The position numbers and the translations under genes were made by a program. A stretch of DNA of 64,000 nt. Source: Zunongwangia pacifica (lineage in GTDB: Bacteria; Bacteroidota; Bacteroidia; Flavobacteriales; Flavobacteriaceae). This document shows positions 34,751 through 43,964 of the stretch, piece by piece. The notes under the pieces were generated by a model that was given only the letters and a program-made list of their open reading frames with translations, ran no database searches and had not been told where the DNA came from. How positions within the stretch are numbered: position 1 is the first letter of the stretch; the number at the start of each line of letters is the position of its first letter. The DNA lies in contig NZ_JAKHSK010000001.1 in the NCBI RefSeq assembly GCF_023499215.1, positions 186,001 through 250,000 of the forward strand, read 5' to 3'.

Positions 34751-34782
34751 GTGTTAGTTGTATCATAAACAATAGTTTGTGG

Positions 34783-36792
34783 TTAGTAGTTAAAAGCTCC
34801 CTTTTTACCCGTCTGGTAAAAAGGGACTTTTTTATGTATACAGGTCTGTTTCCATAATGTAATAAAATTAGGGTAATTGCTGGCGTCGGCGATAACTATG
34901 TGTGGCTTTAAAATAGCAATAGTGCGCTCTAAATTCACTTTTGGAGAATTAGAAAGCAGTATTATATCCGGCTTAAATTCAGGAAAATTAAAAAGCGCAG
35001 CACTGTCGATCACCAAAATTCTTTTTTGCTTCAGTTCATAAAAATTTTCAAGCTTATTAAACTCAATATTCGATATTTTTTCAGCTATTTTAAAATCTTC
35101 CAAGTAATTCCAGCTGCTATCTTTTAGATTATGGCTAAAAAGATTTAATTGTTGTGCTTTCTTTTCAGCAATGATACTGTTTCCCGATTTATTCAGAATA
35201 AAAATTTCTTCGGAAGAATGCTGATATTGGTCAATTAGCAGGCTAATCTGAAATGCGATAATCGCCGTCAACACTAAAAATACATGTCTTTTCTGTTTTT
35301 GTTGAAGTAAGAAGAAAAAGCTCATGATGACTCCGAATAAAAGTAATACTGAAAAGGCACTAAGATGAATTTCGTTGATAATAAAATTTTCTTTGCTGGC
35401 CACCCACGCGATAAATGCATTAAGTTTTTCAACCAAAATCGAATAGAATTTTACCAGGACTTTAGGCAGTACATCTAAAACCCCTAATATGAGGATTAAA
35501 ATTCCTAAAATAAGTAAGATGCCAAGTCCGGGAAGGATCACCATATTCGTTAGCAAAAATAATCCCGGAAATTGATGAAAATAGTATAAACTTAACGGCA
35601 AAACACCAATCTGCGCGCAGAGGCTTACGCTAATCATCTGATAAAAAAATCGCACAATCCTGTTTTTGGGGTACCAAAGTTTATTGAATTTAGGCTGAAA
35701 TAATGCAATGCTAAATACAGCAGCAAAACTTAGCTGAAATCCAACCTGAAATACATAAAACGGATTGATAAGAATAAGAATTAAAAATGCAGAAAACACG
35801 GTGTTGAGTAAACTGATTTTACGGTGAATCTGAAGACCAAAAGCCACAAAGCTAAACATAAATGAAGCGCGAACTACCGATGCCGATAAGCCGGTAAGTA
35901 ATGCAAAGCTCCAAATTCCGGCTAAGGTTAAAGCCAGTTTTAACCATTTTGATTGCTGAATTGGTTTTAGAAGAAAATTAATGAGCAACAAAATGATACC
36001 AATGTGCAATCCTGAAACGGCCAAAATATGAATAGCGCCAGCGGCAGCATAGTTTTGATAGATTTCATTTGAAATACCGTTACGCTCCCCTAAAATTAAA
36101 GCCTGAATTATAGCAAGTTCATCTTTTTTAAAACCTGAATCCTGTAACGTTTGGAGTAGGGATCTTTTTATTTTGGTGAAAAGAGAAGGTTTGGCGTTTT
36201 GATCGATTAAAATTTGATGTTCTGAAAGATTAATTTGATAAAAAATACCCTGAAATTTCATGTATTCTGAATAGTTGAATTGGTGCGGGTTCAGTGGTAG
36301 ATTTATACTTGTAATTTTTGCCGGTACCGTGATTTGTTGCCCAACCTTTAAATTCGATTGTAAAGGAACACCGACTAAGATTTTACCAAAAGCGGGCTTC
36401 CGTTTTATCAAATCCCGATTATGGATAACATAATCTACTTCAACAATAAAGCGTTTATGGAAATTCGGTTTTAGTTCTTCGGTGAGTTTTAGTTGTAAAA
36501 AATCCTCTTCAGAATTAACGAAATTCGAAAAATAATACGGTCGGTTTTCAGGGAATTTAAGCTGGTAGGAAATACTTCCGAAGAAAAATAAAATCAGATA
36601 TAAGCATATTCCAAAATAGGGCAGTTGGTAAAGCTGCGATTTGGCTTTAAAAAAGAAGAATACAAAAAGAAAGAGGGTAATCCCGGCAGAAATTAGCAGG
36701 GCGTTTAAGGGGATTTTAAAAAAATGTGCTGCTAAGATTCCGCATAAAAATGCAATCGAAAATTTAAGAATCTTGGTGTTGATGTATCCCAT
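34783..36792 (-). CDS. comEC: ComEC/Rec2-family DNA uptake channel, short form
   Basis: 669 residues. An N-terminal region with membrane segments and an OB-like part (about 90-200), then the competence domain with many helices and the characteristic HILAVSGLHIGIILLLINFLL, and a short C-terminal region that is only a remnant of the metallo-beta-lactamase-like domain of longer ComECs. It should form the inner-membrane channel for single-stranded DNA in transformation. It is the last gene of a minus-strand run with surE, lpxB and the NlpC/P60 gene. Its last codons overlap a terminator that serves the opposite strand. Confidence 0.88.
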   Translation of the reverse strand: MGYINTKILKFSIAFLCGILAAHFFKIPLNALLISAGITLFLFVFFFFKAKSQLYQLPYFGICLYLILFFFGSISYQLKFPENRPYYFSNFVNSEEDFLQLKLTEELKPNFHKRFIVEVDYVIHNRDLIKRKPAFGKILVGVPLQSNLKVGQQITVPAKITSINLPLNPHQFNYSEYMKFQGIFYQINLSEHQILIDQNAKPSLFTKIKRSLLQTLQDSGFKKDELAIIQALILGERNGISNEIYQNYAAAGAIHILAVSGLHIGIILLLINFLLKPIQQSKWLKLALTLAGIWSFALLTGLSASVVRASFMFSFVAFGLQIHRKISLLNTVFSAFLILILINPFYVFQVGFQLSFAAVFSIALFQPKFNKLWYPKNRIVRFFYQMISVSLCAQIGVLPLSLYYFHQFPGLFLLTNMVILPGLGILLILGILILILGVLDVLPKVLVKFYSILVEKLNAFIAWVASKENFIINEIHLSAFSVLLLFGVIMSFFFLLQQKQKRHVFLVLTAIIAFQISLLIDQYQHSSEEIFILNKSGNSIIAEKKAQQLNLFSHNLKDSSWNYLEDFKIAEKISNIEFNKLENFYELKQKRILVIDSAALFNFPEFKPDIILLSNSPKVNLERTIAILKPHIVIADASNYPNFITLWKQTCIHKKVPFYQTGKKGAFNY
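34798..34833 (+). terminator. Terminator for the thioredoxin gene, embedded in the comEC 3' end
   Basis: Perfect 12-bp stem TCCCTTTTTACC/GGTAAAAAGGGA with loop CGTCT, then a T run on the plus strand. It lies 47 bases after the thioredoxin stop and inside the last codons of the convergent comEC. Confidence 0.8.
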
Positions 36793-36867
36793 CTTTCTGA
36801 TTATTAGAAAGTAGGGTCACACTAAAAGTAGTGAAAATCTGCTTTTTAGCCGACTTTTTTAAAAAGT

Positions 36868-37449
36868 TTAAATTATTCTTCTGGCCATCACAAAAGTATT
36901 ATTCCAGTAATTTTCAGAAAGTTTACTAATCACTACACCCTGTGAAGTGGTAGAATGGATAAAAAGAATATCGCCTTGTGAAACATCTACAACAAGTCCT
37001 ACATGGTTAATTACTTTGCGGTTTTTATTTGTTTCAAAAAACAAGAGATCGCCTACCGTTACGTCTTTTAAATAAAGGCGTTCGCCCTGTAACGACATTG
37101 CACGCGAGGTTCTTGGTAATGCAATATCATTCTCCTGAAATGAAACGTACATTAGGCCAGAACAGTCCATCCCGCGTTTTGTGGTGCCACCGTATTTGTA
37201 TTTAGTGCCTTCAAAACTAATCGCATAATTTACAATATCATAAACCCGATCGTCTTTAGGTTTGATGACTTCATTGTTTTGAGTGATTTTTGGATCGTAA
37301 TGTTTTGTTTTTTTAGTAGTTTTTTCGGTTTTGGTAGTAATTACTTTGGGTTTTGAGCCGCCACAGGAACTTAAAAATATAGCGGTTAAAATCATTATGC
37401 CCAGTCTTAGGCTCTGCTTCATTATCATATCTCTTTCTATATTCTTCAT
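36868..37449 (-). CDS. NlpC/P60 (C40) peptidoglycan hydrolase, lipoprotein
   Basis: 193 residues from the first ATG; in-frame ATGs at 37428 and 37422 are alternatives, and a start at 37422 would give a compact lipoprotein signal (MKQSLRLGIMILTAIFLSSC). After the lipid-attached Cys comes a Lys/Thr-rich linker and a C40 domain with catalytic Cys in GMDCSGLMYVS and His in INHVGLVVD, plus a further His in FIHSTT. It probably cleaves cell-wall peptide stems as an endopeptidase. It lies between lpxB (38 bases before) and comEC (75 bases after). Confidence 0.9.
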   Translation of the reverse strand: MKNIERDMIMKQSLRLGIMILTAIFLSSCGGSKPKVITTKTEKTTKKTKHYDPKITQNNEVIKPKDDRVYDIVNYAISFEGTKYKYGGTTKRGMDCSGLMYVSFQENDIALPRTSRAMSLQGERLYLKDVTVGDLLFFETNKNRKVINHVGLVVDVSQGDILFIHSTTSQGVVISKLSENYWNNTFVMARRII

Positions 37450-37486
37450 CTCACTTAATGTCGATATTGTAGGATTTCGGGATGTT

Positions 37487-38599
37487 TTATTTTATGGCAT
37501 CATAAATAAAGGTGGCAGTTTCTAAACTAGCGCCAGTTCCGCCCAATTTTTGTTCTAATTCGTAATAGTCTTTAAAAATTCGCTCCCTGTTTTTCTCTTC
37601 CAGGATCTTTTGTAATTCGATTTTAAGGGTATCTGAATTGAATTCTCCCTGAATAAGTTCTTTTACCACCTCTCGATCCATAATTAGGTTGACCAGAGAG
37701 ATATAGTCTAAATTAATAATTCTTTTAGCAATATGGTAAGAAATATAGTTGCCTTTATAGCAAACCACTTCTGGGACCTTAAAAAGAGCGGTTTCTAAAG
37801 TTGCAGTACCCGAGGTGACCAGTGCGGCATACGCGCAACTTAAAATATCATAGGTTTTATTCATCACCAGATTGATATTGGTCTTTTTAAGGTAAGGTTT
37901 ATAAAATTCGGTTTCCTGGCTTGGCGCTCCGGCAATAACAAACTGATAATCTTTAAAATCCTGTGTGATGCTTAGCATGACTTCCAACATCTTAGAGATT
38001 TCCTGTTTTCGGCTGCCGGGTAATAAGGCTATAATGGGGCGTTCGTCCAGGTTATTTTCAGCTTTAAATTTGGCTATATCGGTATTTTTGCGATTAGAAA
38101 TAGCATCGATTAATGGGTGCCCGACGAAATTAACAGGATAGTCATGTTTTTTTTCGTAAAAATCTTTTTCGAAGGGTAAAATCACATACATGTGATCGAT
38201 ATCACGTTTTATGGCTTTAATCCTGTTTTCTTTCCAGGCCCAGATTTGCGGTGAAATATAAAAATGGGTATCGTAGCCCTCTTCTTTTGCCCATTTTGCG
38301 ATACGTAAATTAAATCCGGGATAATCGATAAAGATTAATGCGTCGGGTTGGTATGTTGCGATATCTTTTTTGCAAAATGAAATATTACCTAAGATGGTTC
38401 GCAGGTTCATAATCACTTCCGCAAAACCCATAAAGGCAAGATCACGGTAATGTTTTACCATAGTTCCGCCTTGTTCTTGCATAAGATCGCCACCCCAAAA
38501 TCGAAATTCGGCATTTGGATCTACTTTTTTTAGGGACCTCATAAGGTTAGAAGCATGTAGGTCTCCCGAGGCTTCTCCTGCAATGATATAATATTTCAA
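37487..38599 (-). CDS. lpxB: Lipid-A-disaccharide synthase
   Basis: 370 residues. Starts MKYYIIAGEASGDLHASNLMRSLKK, the conserved N-terminal GEASGD motif of LpxB, and carries the GHPLIDA and LLPGSRKQEI motifs of its GT-B fold. It joins UDP-2,3-diacylglucosamine to lipid X to form the lipid A disaccharide at the inner membrane. It is co-directional with surE upstream, a gene order seen in other flavobacteria. No oddities in length or motifs. Confidence 0.95.
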   Translation of the reverse strand: MKYYIIAGEASGDLHASNLMRSLKKVDPNAEFRFWGGDLMQEQGGTMVKHYRDLAFMGFAEVIMNLRTILGNISFCKKDIATYQPDALIFIDYPGFNLRIAKWAKEEGYDTHFYISPQIWAWKENRIKAIKRDIDHMYVILPFEKDFYEKKHDYPVNFVGHPLIDAISNRKNTDIAKFKAENNLDERPIIALLPGSRKQEISKMLEVMLSITQDFKDYQFVIAGAPSQETEFYKPYLKKTNINLVMNKTYDILSCAYAALVTSGTATLETALFKVPEVVCYKGNYISYHIAKRIINLDYISLVNLIMDREVVKELIQGEFNSDTLKIELQKILEEKNRERIFKDYYELEQKLGGTGASLETATFIYDAIK

Positions 38600-38624
38600 G
38601 CGCTTAAAATTTTATTCTTAATAA

Positions 38625-38912
38625 TTAAAAATTTCGAATTTTAACCACAGCAATTGCAACTGCAACTACCAGGCATGCCAGTAAAATTCCGCGGGCATGA
38701 TAAATTTGTTTCTTCCGCATAAAAACGAAAAATGGGAAAAAGTTCAATACAGCGCCAATAGCAATTAATTTTCCGAAGTAATCATTCTGAATAGAATCAT
38801 GAAGGCTTACTTCAAAACTATAGTCAGAGAAAAATGTAGTAAACAAGAAAACTCCAGCTATAGTGGTCGAAATACCAATTAAAAAGCCTATTGCGATATT
38901 GCCCTTACTCAT
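38625..38912 (-). CDS. Small 3-TM membrane protein between surE and lpxB
   Basis: 95 residues with hydrophobic segments at about 7-26, 46-62 and 74-92; the middle loop holds a few basic residues (FMRKKQIYHARG). Its start overlaps the surE stop by 8 bases and lpxB follows after 25, so it belongs to the operon. No domain is recognised. The link with lipid A synthesis suggests an envelope role, which is only inference. Confidence 0.75.
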   Translation of the reverse strand: MSKGNIAIGFLIGISTTIAGVFLFTTFFSDYSFEVSLHDSIQNDYFGKLIAIGAVLNFFPFFVFMRKKQIYHARGILLACLVVAVAIAVVKIRNF

Positions 38913-39687
38913 CCAGTTTCCAGTCGTTTAACTCGTTAATAAAATGGTGTGCCGTTAAATCGAATTGAACGGGGACTAAAGAAACATATCCGTTTTCTAA
39001 GGCCCATTCATCAGTATCCTGGCCTTCATCGTTATTTACAAACTTACCACTTAACCAGTAATAATCCCGACCTTGTGGATTGGTCCTTTTATCAAACTCT
39101 TCTTCCCAATGTGCGTTGGCCTGACGGCAAACTTTAATGCCTTTAATTTCTTCTGCGGGCAATTTGGGAAAATTTACGTTTAAGACCACCCCTTTTGGAA
39201 GCCCGTTTTTAAGTACATTTTTAGTAATCGCTTTCACATATTTTTTACAAGGCTCAAAATCGGCATTAAGGGAATAATCCAAAAGCGAGAAACCAATGGC
39301 AGGAATTCCTTCTACGCCAGCCTCTACTGCAGCACTCATGGTTCCGGAATAAATGACGTTTATCGAAGAGTTAGAGCCGTGGTTAATTCCGCTTACGCAA
39401 AGATCGGGCTTACGGTGTAAAATTTCCTGTGTCGCAATTTTCACACAGTCGGCCGGGGTGCCAGAGCAACTATATTCTTTATGATTGTAGTTTTCTTTTA
39501 GTGTAACCGAGTCACAAAATAGAGTGTCACTAATGGTGATGGCATGTCCCATTCCGCTTTGCGGACTATCGGGAGCGACAACAACGACATCACCAATCTC
39601 TTTCATGACCTGTAAAAGGCTTCTAATTCCGGGTGCGGTAATACCATCATCGTTAGTGACCAGAATTAGCGGTTTTTCTTTGCTCAT
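38905..39687 (-). CDS. surE: 5'/3'-nucleotidase SurE
   Basis: 260 residues starting MSKEKPLILVTNDDGITAPGI; the NDDG motif supplies the metal-binding Asp pair. VVVAPDSPQSGMGHAIT and the later SGINHGSNSS motif complete the active site. SurE dephosphorylates nucleoside 5'- and 3'-monophosphates and is linked to survival in stationary phase. It is the first gene of the minus-strand surE-lpxB-comEC run and is divergent from the protease gene next to it. Confidence 0.95.
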   Translation of the reverse strand: MSKEKPLILVTNDDGITAPGIRSLLQVMKEIGDVVVVAPDSPQSGMGHAITISDTLFCDSVTLKENYNHKEYSCSGTPADCVKIATQEILHRKPDLCVSGINHGSNSSINVIYSGTMSAAVEAGVEGIPAIGFSLLDYSLNADFEPCKKYVKAITKNVLKNGLPKGVVLNVNFPKLPAEEIKGIKVCRQANAHWEEEFDKRTNPQGRDYYWLSGKFVNNDEGQDTDEWALENGYVSLVPVQFDLTAHHFINELNDWKLDE

Positions 39688-39833
39688 AGCTTAATTTTTA
39701 TAGTTGCTAAATTAGTAATTTCCTACGGAAAGATTAATTTAGTGCTTTAACAAATTATTAGTTGCTGTTCTTATGAATGGCACAGTTTTTAATGTATTTT
39801 GTACAGAATTTAATGACGAAATCTATGCGATAT

Positions 39834-41975
39834 ATGAAAAGGAATTTAAAAATCCTGGTTTTGGCTGTTTTGATGGCAGCAACTTCATGCAGCTTCACCA
39901 CAAAAAAGTTTGATGACCCTAACAAAGACAAGCTTTTAATCGATCTTATTACCTATGTTCTTAGCCAGGGACATTACGATGCTAAAGAGATAAATGATGA
40001 TTTTTCAGCAAAAGTTTATAAGCATTATATAGAAAGTTTAGACCCTTCAAAGCGTTTCTTTTATAAAGAAGATATTGAGGAATTTGAAAAATATAAGCTG
40101 CTTATTGATGACGAAATCAACAATAAGGAACTTAATTTTTTCGACTTAACCTATTCTAAGCTAGAAAAACGTAATGAGGAGGCAAAACAATTGTATACTA
40201 AAATCCTTGCCGAGCCTTTTGATTTTTCTAAAGAAGAAGATTTTATCGCTGATGGTGATGATTTGGATTATGTGACTTCTAAAGCCGAATTGAAGGAGCG
40301 TTGGAGAAAACAACTTAAATTTTCTACACTTATTAACTATTACGATCTTAAAGAGGACGAGAAAAGTAAGAAAGAAAATGATCCCGATTACACAATGAAA
40401 TCTGATGAGGAACTAGAGAAAAAAGCTCGTGAGACTACCCAGAATAGTTTATCGGAGTACTTTGATCTAACCGATGACTTGGAAAGAAAAGATTACTTCT
40501 CTGTTTTTATCAATGCCATAGTAGAAGAATTTGATCCTCATACGTATTATTTTGCGCCAAGGGATAAAGACCGTTTTGACATCCAAATGTCTGGTAAAAT
40601 TGAAGGTATTGGGGCAAGATTACAGAAAAAGAATGATGATATTACCATTATGGATGTAATATCTGGTGGTCCTGCCTGGAAAAGTGAAGAATTAGATGCA
40701 GGCGATGTTATTCTTAAAGTGAAACAAGAGGATGAAAATGAACCTGTAACGATTTCAGGGATGCGCCTTGATGATGCCGTAGATTTAATCAAAGGACCAA
40801 AAGGCTCTAAAGTTACCCTTACTGTTCGTAAAAAGTTGCTTGGAAATATAGAGCAGGTTACCCTTACCAGAGATCTTGTAGAGTTGGAAGAAACTTATGC
40901 AAAAACAGCGATGGTGGATAAAGATGGCAAACAATACGGAATCATTAACCTTCCAAAATTCTATTTTGATATGGAAGATTATGATAGCCGTAATGCAGCT
41001 TCAGATATGCGTAAGGATATTATCGAGCTTAAAGAACAAGGTATGGACGGGCTTGTAATAGATCTTAGGAATAATGGTGGAGGTTCCTTAAAAACCGTAG
41101 TAGATATCGCAGGATTGTTTATTGAAAAAGGACCTATTGTACAGGTAAAATCTAATGGAGAGCGTAAAGAAGTGCTTAACGATGAAGATTCTGAAATTGT
41201 TTGGGACGGGCCGCTTGTAATTTTAGTAAATGAGCTTTCAGCTTCAGCTTCAGAGATTTTAGCGGCGGCAATGCAGGATTATAAAAGAGCCGTTATCATT
41301 GGTAGTAAGCAAACTTATGGTAAAGGAACCGTTCAGAATGTGATCGACCTTAATCGATGGTTAAGAAATAACGATTATGGGGATATGGGAGCCTTAAAAA
41401 TTACTACTCAGAAATTCTATAGAGTAAACGGAGGTTCAACCCAGTTAGAAGGAGTGAAGAGTGATGTTGTTGTTCCAGATCGCTACAGCTATGTGGATAT
41501 TGGCGAGAAAGATCAGGAAAATCCATTACCATGGGATAAAATCGATCCCGCAGATTATAACATTTGGGATGGTTATGTAGGTTATGAGGAGGCCATAGAG
41601 AATAGTAAAGAGCGCATGGCAAAAAGCGAACAAATTAAGCTAATCGAGCAAAATGCAAAGTGGATTAAAGAGCAAAGTGAAGATGATACTTATTCTTTAA
41701 ATTTTGATCGTTATGCTGCCGATGCAGAGAAAAATAAAGAAGTAGCGAAACAATATGATGCTCTAAAAGACTATAAAACCAATCTTTCTTTTACTTCTTT
41801 ACCTTACGAAGAAAAACTTTTTAAAGCAGATTCTACGCTACAGGAGAAAAGAGAAAGATGGCATAAGGATTTAAGCCGTGATGTGTACGTTGAAGAGGCG
41901 ATTAACGTGCTTTCTGATATTAAGAGGAATAACATGAAACATAAAGTAGCAGGTTCAGATAAGTTAAAGGATTAA
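39834..41975 (+). CDS. Carboxy-terminal (tail-specific) processing protease, S41 family
   Basis: 713 residues from the ATG at 39834, which gives a clean lipoprotein-like signal (MKRNLKILVLAVLMAATSCSF); ATGs further upstream (39777 and others) would add an atypical extension. An N-terminal helical region, a PDZ domain (about 230-330) and the S41 peptidase domain follow, with Ser in NELSASASEIL and Lys in SKQTYGKGT. A C-terminal DUF3340-like helical region ends the protein, as in E. coli Prc. It cleaves periplasmic proteins from their C-termini. A terminator follows. Confidence 0.92.
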   Translation: MKRNLKILVLAVLMAATSCSFTTKKFDDPNKDKLLIDLITYVLSQGHYDAKEINDDFSAKVYKHYIESLDPSKRFFYKEDIEEFEKYKLLIDDEINNKELNFFDLTYSKLEKRNEEAKQLYTKILAEPFDFSKEEDFIADGDDLDYVTSKAELKERWRKQLKFSTLINYYDLKEDEKSKKENDPDYTMKSDEELEKKARETTQNSLSEYFDLTDDLERKDYFSVFINAIVEEFDPHTYYFAPRDKDRFDIQMSGKIEGIGARLQKKNDDITIMDVISGGPAWKSEELDAGDVILKVKQEDENEPVTISGMRLDDAVDLIKGPKGSKVTLTVRKKLLGNIEQVTLTRDLVELEETYAKTAMVDKDGKQYGIINLPKFYFDMEDYDSRNAASDMRKDIIELKEQGMDGLVIDLRNNGGGSLKTVVDIAGLFIEKGPIVQVKSNGERKEVLNDEDSEIVWDGPLVILVNELSASASEILAAAMQDYKRAVIIGSKQTYGKGTVQNVIDLNRWLRNNDYGDMGALKITTQKFYRVNGGSTQLEGVKSDVVVPDRYSYVDIGEKDQENPLPWDKIDPADYNIWDGYVGYEEAIENSKERMAKSEQIKLIEQNAKWIKEQSEDDTYSLNFDRYAADAEKNKEVAKQYDALKDYKTNLSFTSLPYEEKLFKADSTLQEKRERWHKDLSRDVYVEEAINVLSDIKRNNMKHKVAGSDKLKD

Positions 41976-41999
41976 TTTTTCTGCTTAACTAATAATTTT

Positions 42000-42034
42000 A
42001 AAACGCCCGGAGTTTGTTAACTTTGGGCGTTTTT
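42000..42034 (+). terminator. Intrinsic terminator after the tail-specific protease gene
   Basis: Stem AAAACGCCC/GGGCGTTTT with a 16-base loop and a T run, 25 bases after the stop codon. Confidence 0.75.
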
Positions 42035-42052
42035 AATTGCTAAATAAATAGA

Positions 42053-42133
42053 ATGAAACGAAAAATCGTTTACCCTTTTTTGATTTTAGTCGTTGCAGCG
42101 GCTCTTTTAGTGGCAGAGCGTTGTTCGATGTAA
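42053..42133 (+). CDS. Possible 26-residue membrane peptide
   Basis: A short ATG-initiated frame after the protease terminator encodes MKRKIVYPFLILVVAAALL followed by VAERCSM: a basic start, one hydrophobic helix and a Cys near the end. It ends one base before the stop of the convergent SRPBCC fragment. It resembles a small membrane or lipoprotein-like peptide, but so short a frame could occur by chance. Confidence 0.25.
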   Translation: MKRKIVYPFLILVVAAALLVAERCSM

Positions 42134-42711
42134 TTATTCTTTTTGCTGAATTAAAACTATTCCTTTAGCACTTTCAGCGTATTCTTTTATCATCTTATTC
42201 CTTGTGGAAAGGAAATTTTTAAGGTAATTCTTCAGAAATAAGAAATCAGCACATCTGCCAAAAATTCCTAATGGAGATTTGTAGTTGAGACTATCGGTAA
42301 TACGTGTTTTTTCTTCGGAAATTGACTTGAAATGGTGCTCGTGTCTGAAGGATTTAAAGATGCCTTTTTGCATTTGATCCACAAAGAAAAGCGGGAGCTG
42401 AAATTCGACAATTTTAGAAGTGAATTTTTGACTCGATAATCGAGATTAAATGCTCAAATACTTGTCCTTACTTAAAAATTTCAGCTCAAATTAAATGATT
42501 CTTAGGCTTGCGTTAGATCGTTACTTCCTCCAAAATGCCTGGCCTGCCAGGTTACCTGTTGGCCCAATTCAATTAAACCTTCAGTTTTGCCAGCAATAGC
42601 CTTTTCTTTGGTTTGTTCCGTAGAAATAAGATGAAGATCAATACTCCTTGATAGATCAAATACAAGCTGGATTTCAGCATCAATTTCTGTAGTGATTTCT
42701 ATTTTCGGCAT
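42134..42711 (-). pseudogene. SRPBCC-family protein gene broken by a 95-bp insertion
   Basis: The first 61 codons (42711-42529) encode the start of an SRPBCC (START-like) protein, MPKIEITTEIDAEIQLVFDL and on to TWQARHFG. The rest resumes in another frame at 42433 with SQKFTSKIVEF, then FVDQMQKGIFKSFRHEHHF, to the stop at 42134. Between them, 42434-42528 (95 bases) fit no part of the family and bring stop codons. Joined, the parts give about 160 residues, the family length. The ATG overlaps the rodA stop (TAATG), so it was the last gene of the mre-rodA operon. A truncated 69-residue product remains possible. Confidence 0.75.
42434..42528 (-). repeat. 95-bp insertion within the SRPBCC gene
   Basis: Deduced by aligning the two halves of the interrupted protein: exactly 95 bases separate codon 61 (GGA) and the resuming codon (AGT). 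On the minus strand its distal end carries the palindrome CTCGAT-T-ATCGAG. No transposase is encoded and no clear terminal inverted repeats are seen. The exact edges could shift by a few bases. Confidence 0.55.
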
Positions 42712-43964
42712 TAAAAAGATAGTCTGTCAGAATCCAGTCTTATAAAGATAAACAATAAGATCGTGAATCCCCATAAACCAGAACCGCCATAGCTAAAAAA
42801 CGGTAATGGAATACCCACTGTAGGGAAAATTCCTATCACCATCCCAATATTTACCATAAAGTGAAGGAAGATAATGCCAACGACGCTATAGCCATAAATA
42901 CGGTTAAACTGTGATTTTTGCCGTTCTGCCAAAAATATGAGCCTTAATAACAAGCTGATAAATAGCAACACCACTAAACCGCTTCCTACAAAACCCCATT
43001 CTTCGCCTACGGTACTAAAAATATAATCGGTATGCTGCTCTGGCACAAAGTGACCTTTGGTTTGTGTACCTTCAGTCCAGCCTTTGCCCGTCCACCCGCC
43101 ACTACCAATGGCAATCTCACTTTGGTTGGTATTATAACCTATTCCGCGGCTATCGACCTCTTTTCCCAAAACGATATTAAAGCGATCACGGTGGCGTTGT
43201 TCAAAGACATTATTGAAAATATAGTTTACCGAGAACGATAAACCTATACAGGTGGCAACAATAAATACTAATAAAGGGATGCCTGGCCGCTTTTTTTTCT
43301 TTAATAACAAACTTAGTGCTGCCAAAATAATGACTGCGGCGGTAACCCAAATAGGGCCAAGTAACAAAGTACCTACAAATATCATTACTCCCGTTAAGGC
43401 GAGTACCAGATAAAGGGCTGAGATACCTTCTCTATACAATGGGAAAAAGAATGCTGCATATACCATAGCACTCCCGGGGTCTGGTTGAGGGACAATAAGC
43501 AATGCAGGTAAAGCAATAATAATAAAGGCCTTAAATTGATGCGAAAAAAGCTTAATATTAGTCTGGATATCACTTACATATTTTGCGAGTGCAAGTGCAG
43601 TGGCAATTTTGGCAAACTCTGAAGGTTGTAATCTAAACGACCCTATGGCATACCAGGAGGTAGCTCCAGAAATAGTTTTACCAAATACAAAAAGTCCTGC
43701 AAGCAGAATAAGAGCAGTGATATAAATGATGCTCGAGAAGCGTTGATAGAATTTAGCCTCGATAGCAAGGATAATAACGATTAGAAAGACGCTAAGGGCA
43801 ATCCATAGCGCCTGCTTTCCGTAAGGCTCATTAAGGTCGAAGTAGCTTACAGAAGGATCAGAGCCCAGTGAGGCCGAATAAATATTAGCCCAACCAAAAC
43901 ATACCAGTAAAAAATAAATTAAAATCGTTAGCCAATCAAAGCCAGCCGTTTTTCTTGCCATCAT
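42711..43964 (-). CDS. rodA: Rod-shape SEDS glycosyltransferase RodA
   Basis: 417 residues with about ten membrane helices. SEDS-family features include FRLQPSEFAKIATALALAKY, PDPGSAMVYAAFFF and, near the C-terminus, GIPLPFFSYGGSGLW. RodA polymerises lipid II into glycan strands for elongation of the cell wall, together with PBP2, whose gene overlaps by 29 bases. The last base of its stop codon is the first base of the following (broken) SRPBCC start. It lies at the end of the mreBCD-mrdA-rodA run. Confidence 0.95.
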   Translation of the reverse strand: MMARKTAGFDWLTILIYFLLVCFGWANIYSASLGSDPSVSYFDLNEPYGKQALWIALSVFLIVIILAIEAKFYQRFSSIIYITALILLAGLFVFGKTISGATSWYAIGSFRLQPSEFAKIATALALAKYVSDIQTNIKLFSHQFKAFIIIALPALLIVPQPDPGSAMVYAAFFFPLYREGISALYLVLALTGVMIFVGTLLLGPIWVTAAVIILAALSLLLKKKKRPGIPLLVFIVATCIGLSFSVNYIFNNVFEQRHRDRFNIVLGKEVDSRGIGYNTNQSEIAIGSGGWTGKGWTEGTQTKGHFVPEQHTDYIFSTVGEEWGFVGSGLVVLLFISLLLRLIFLAERQKSQFNRIYGYSVVGIIFLHFMVNIGMVIGIFPTVGIPLPFFSYGGSGLWGFTILLFIFIRLDSDRLSF

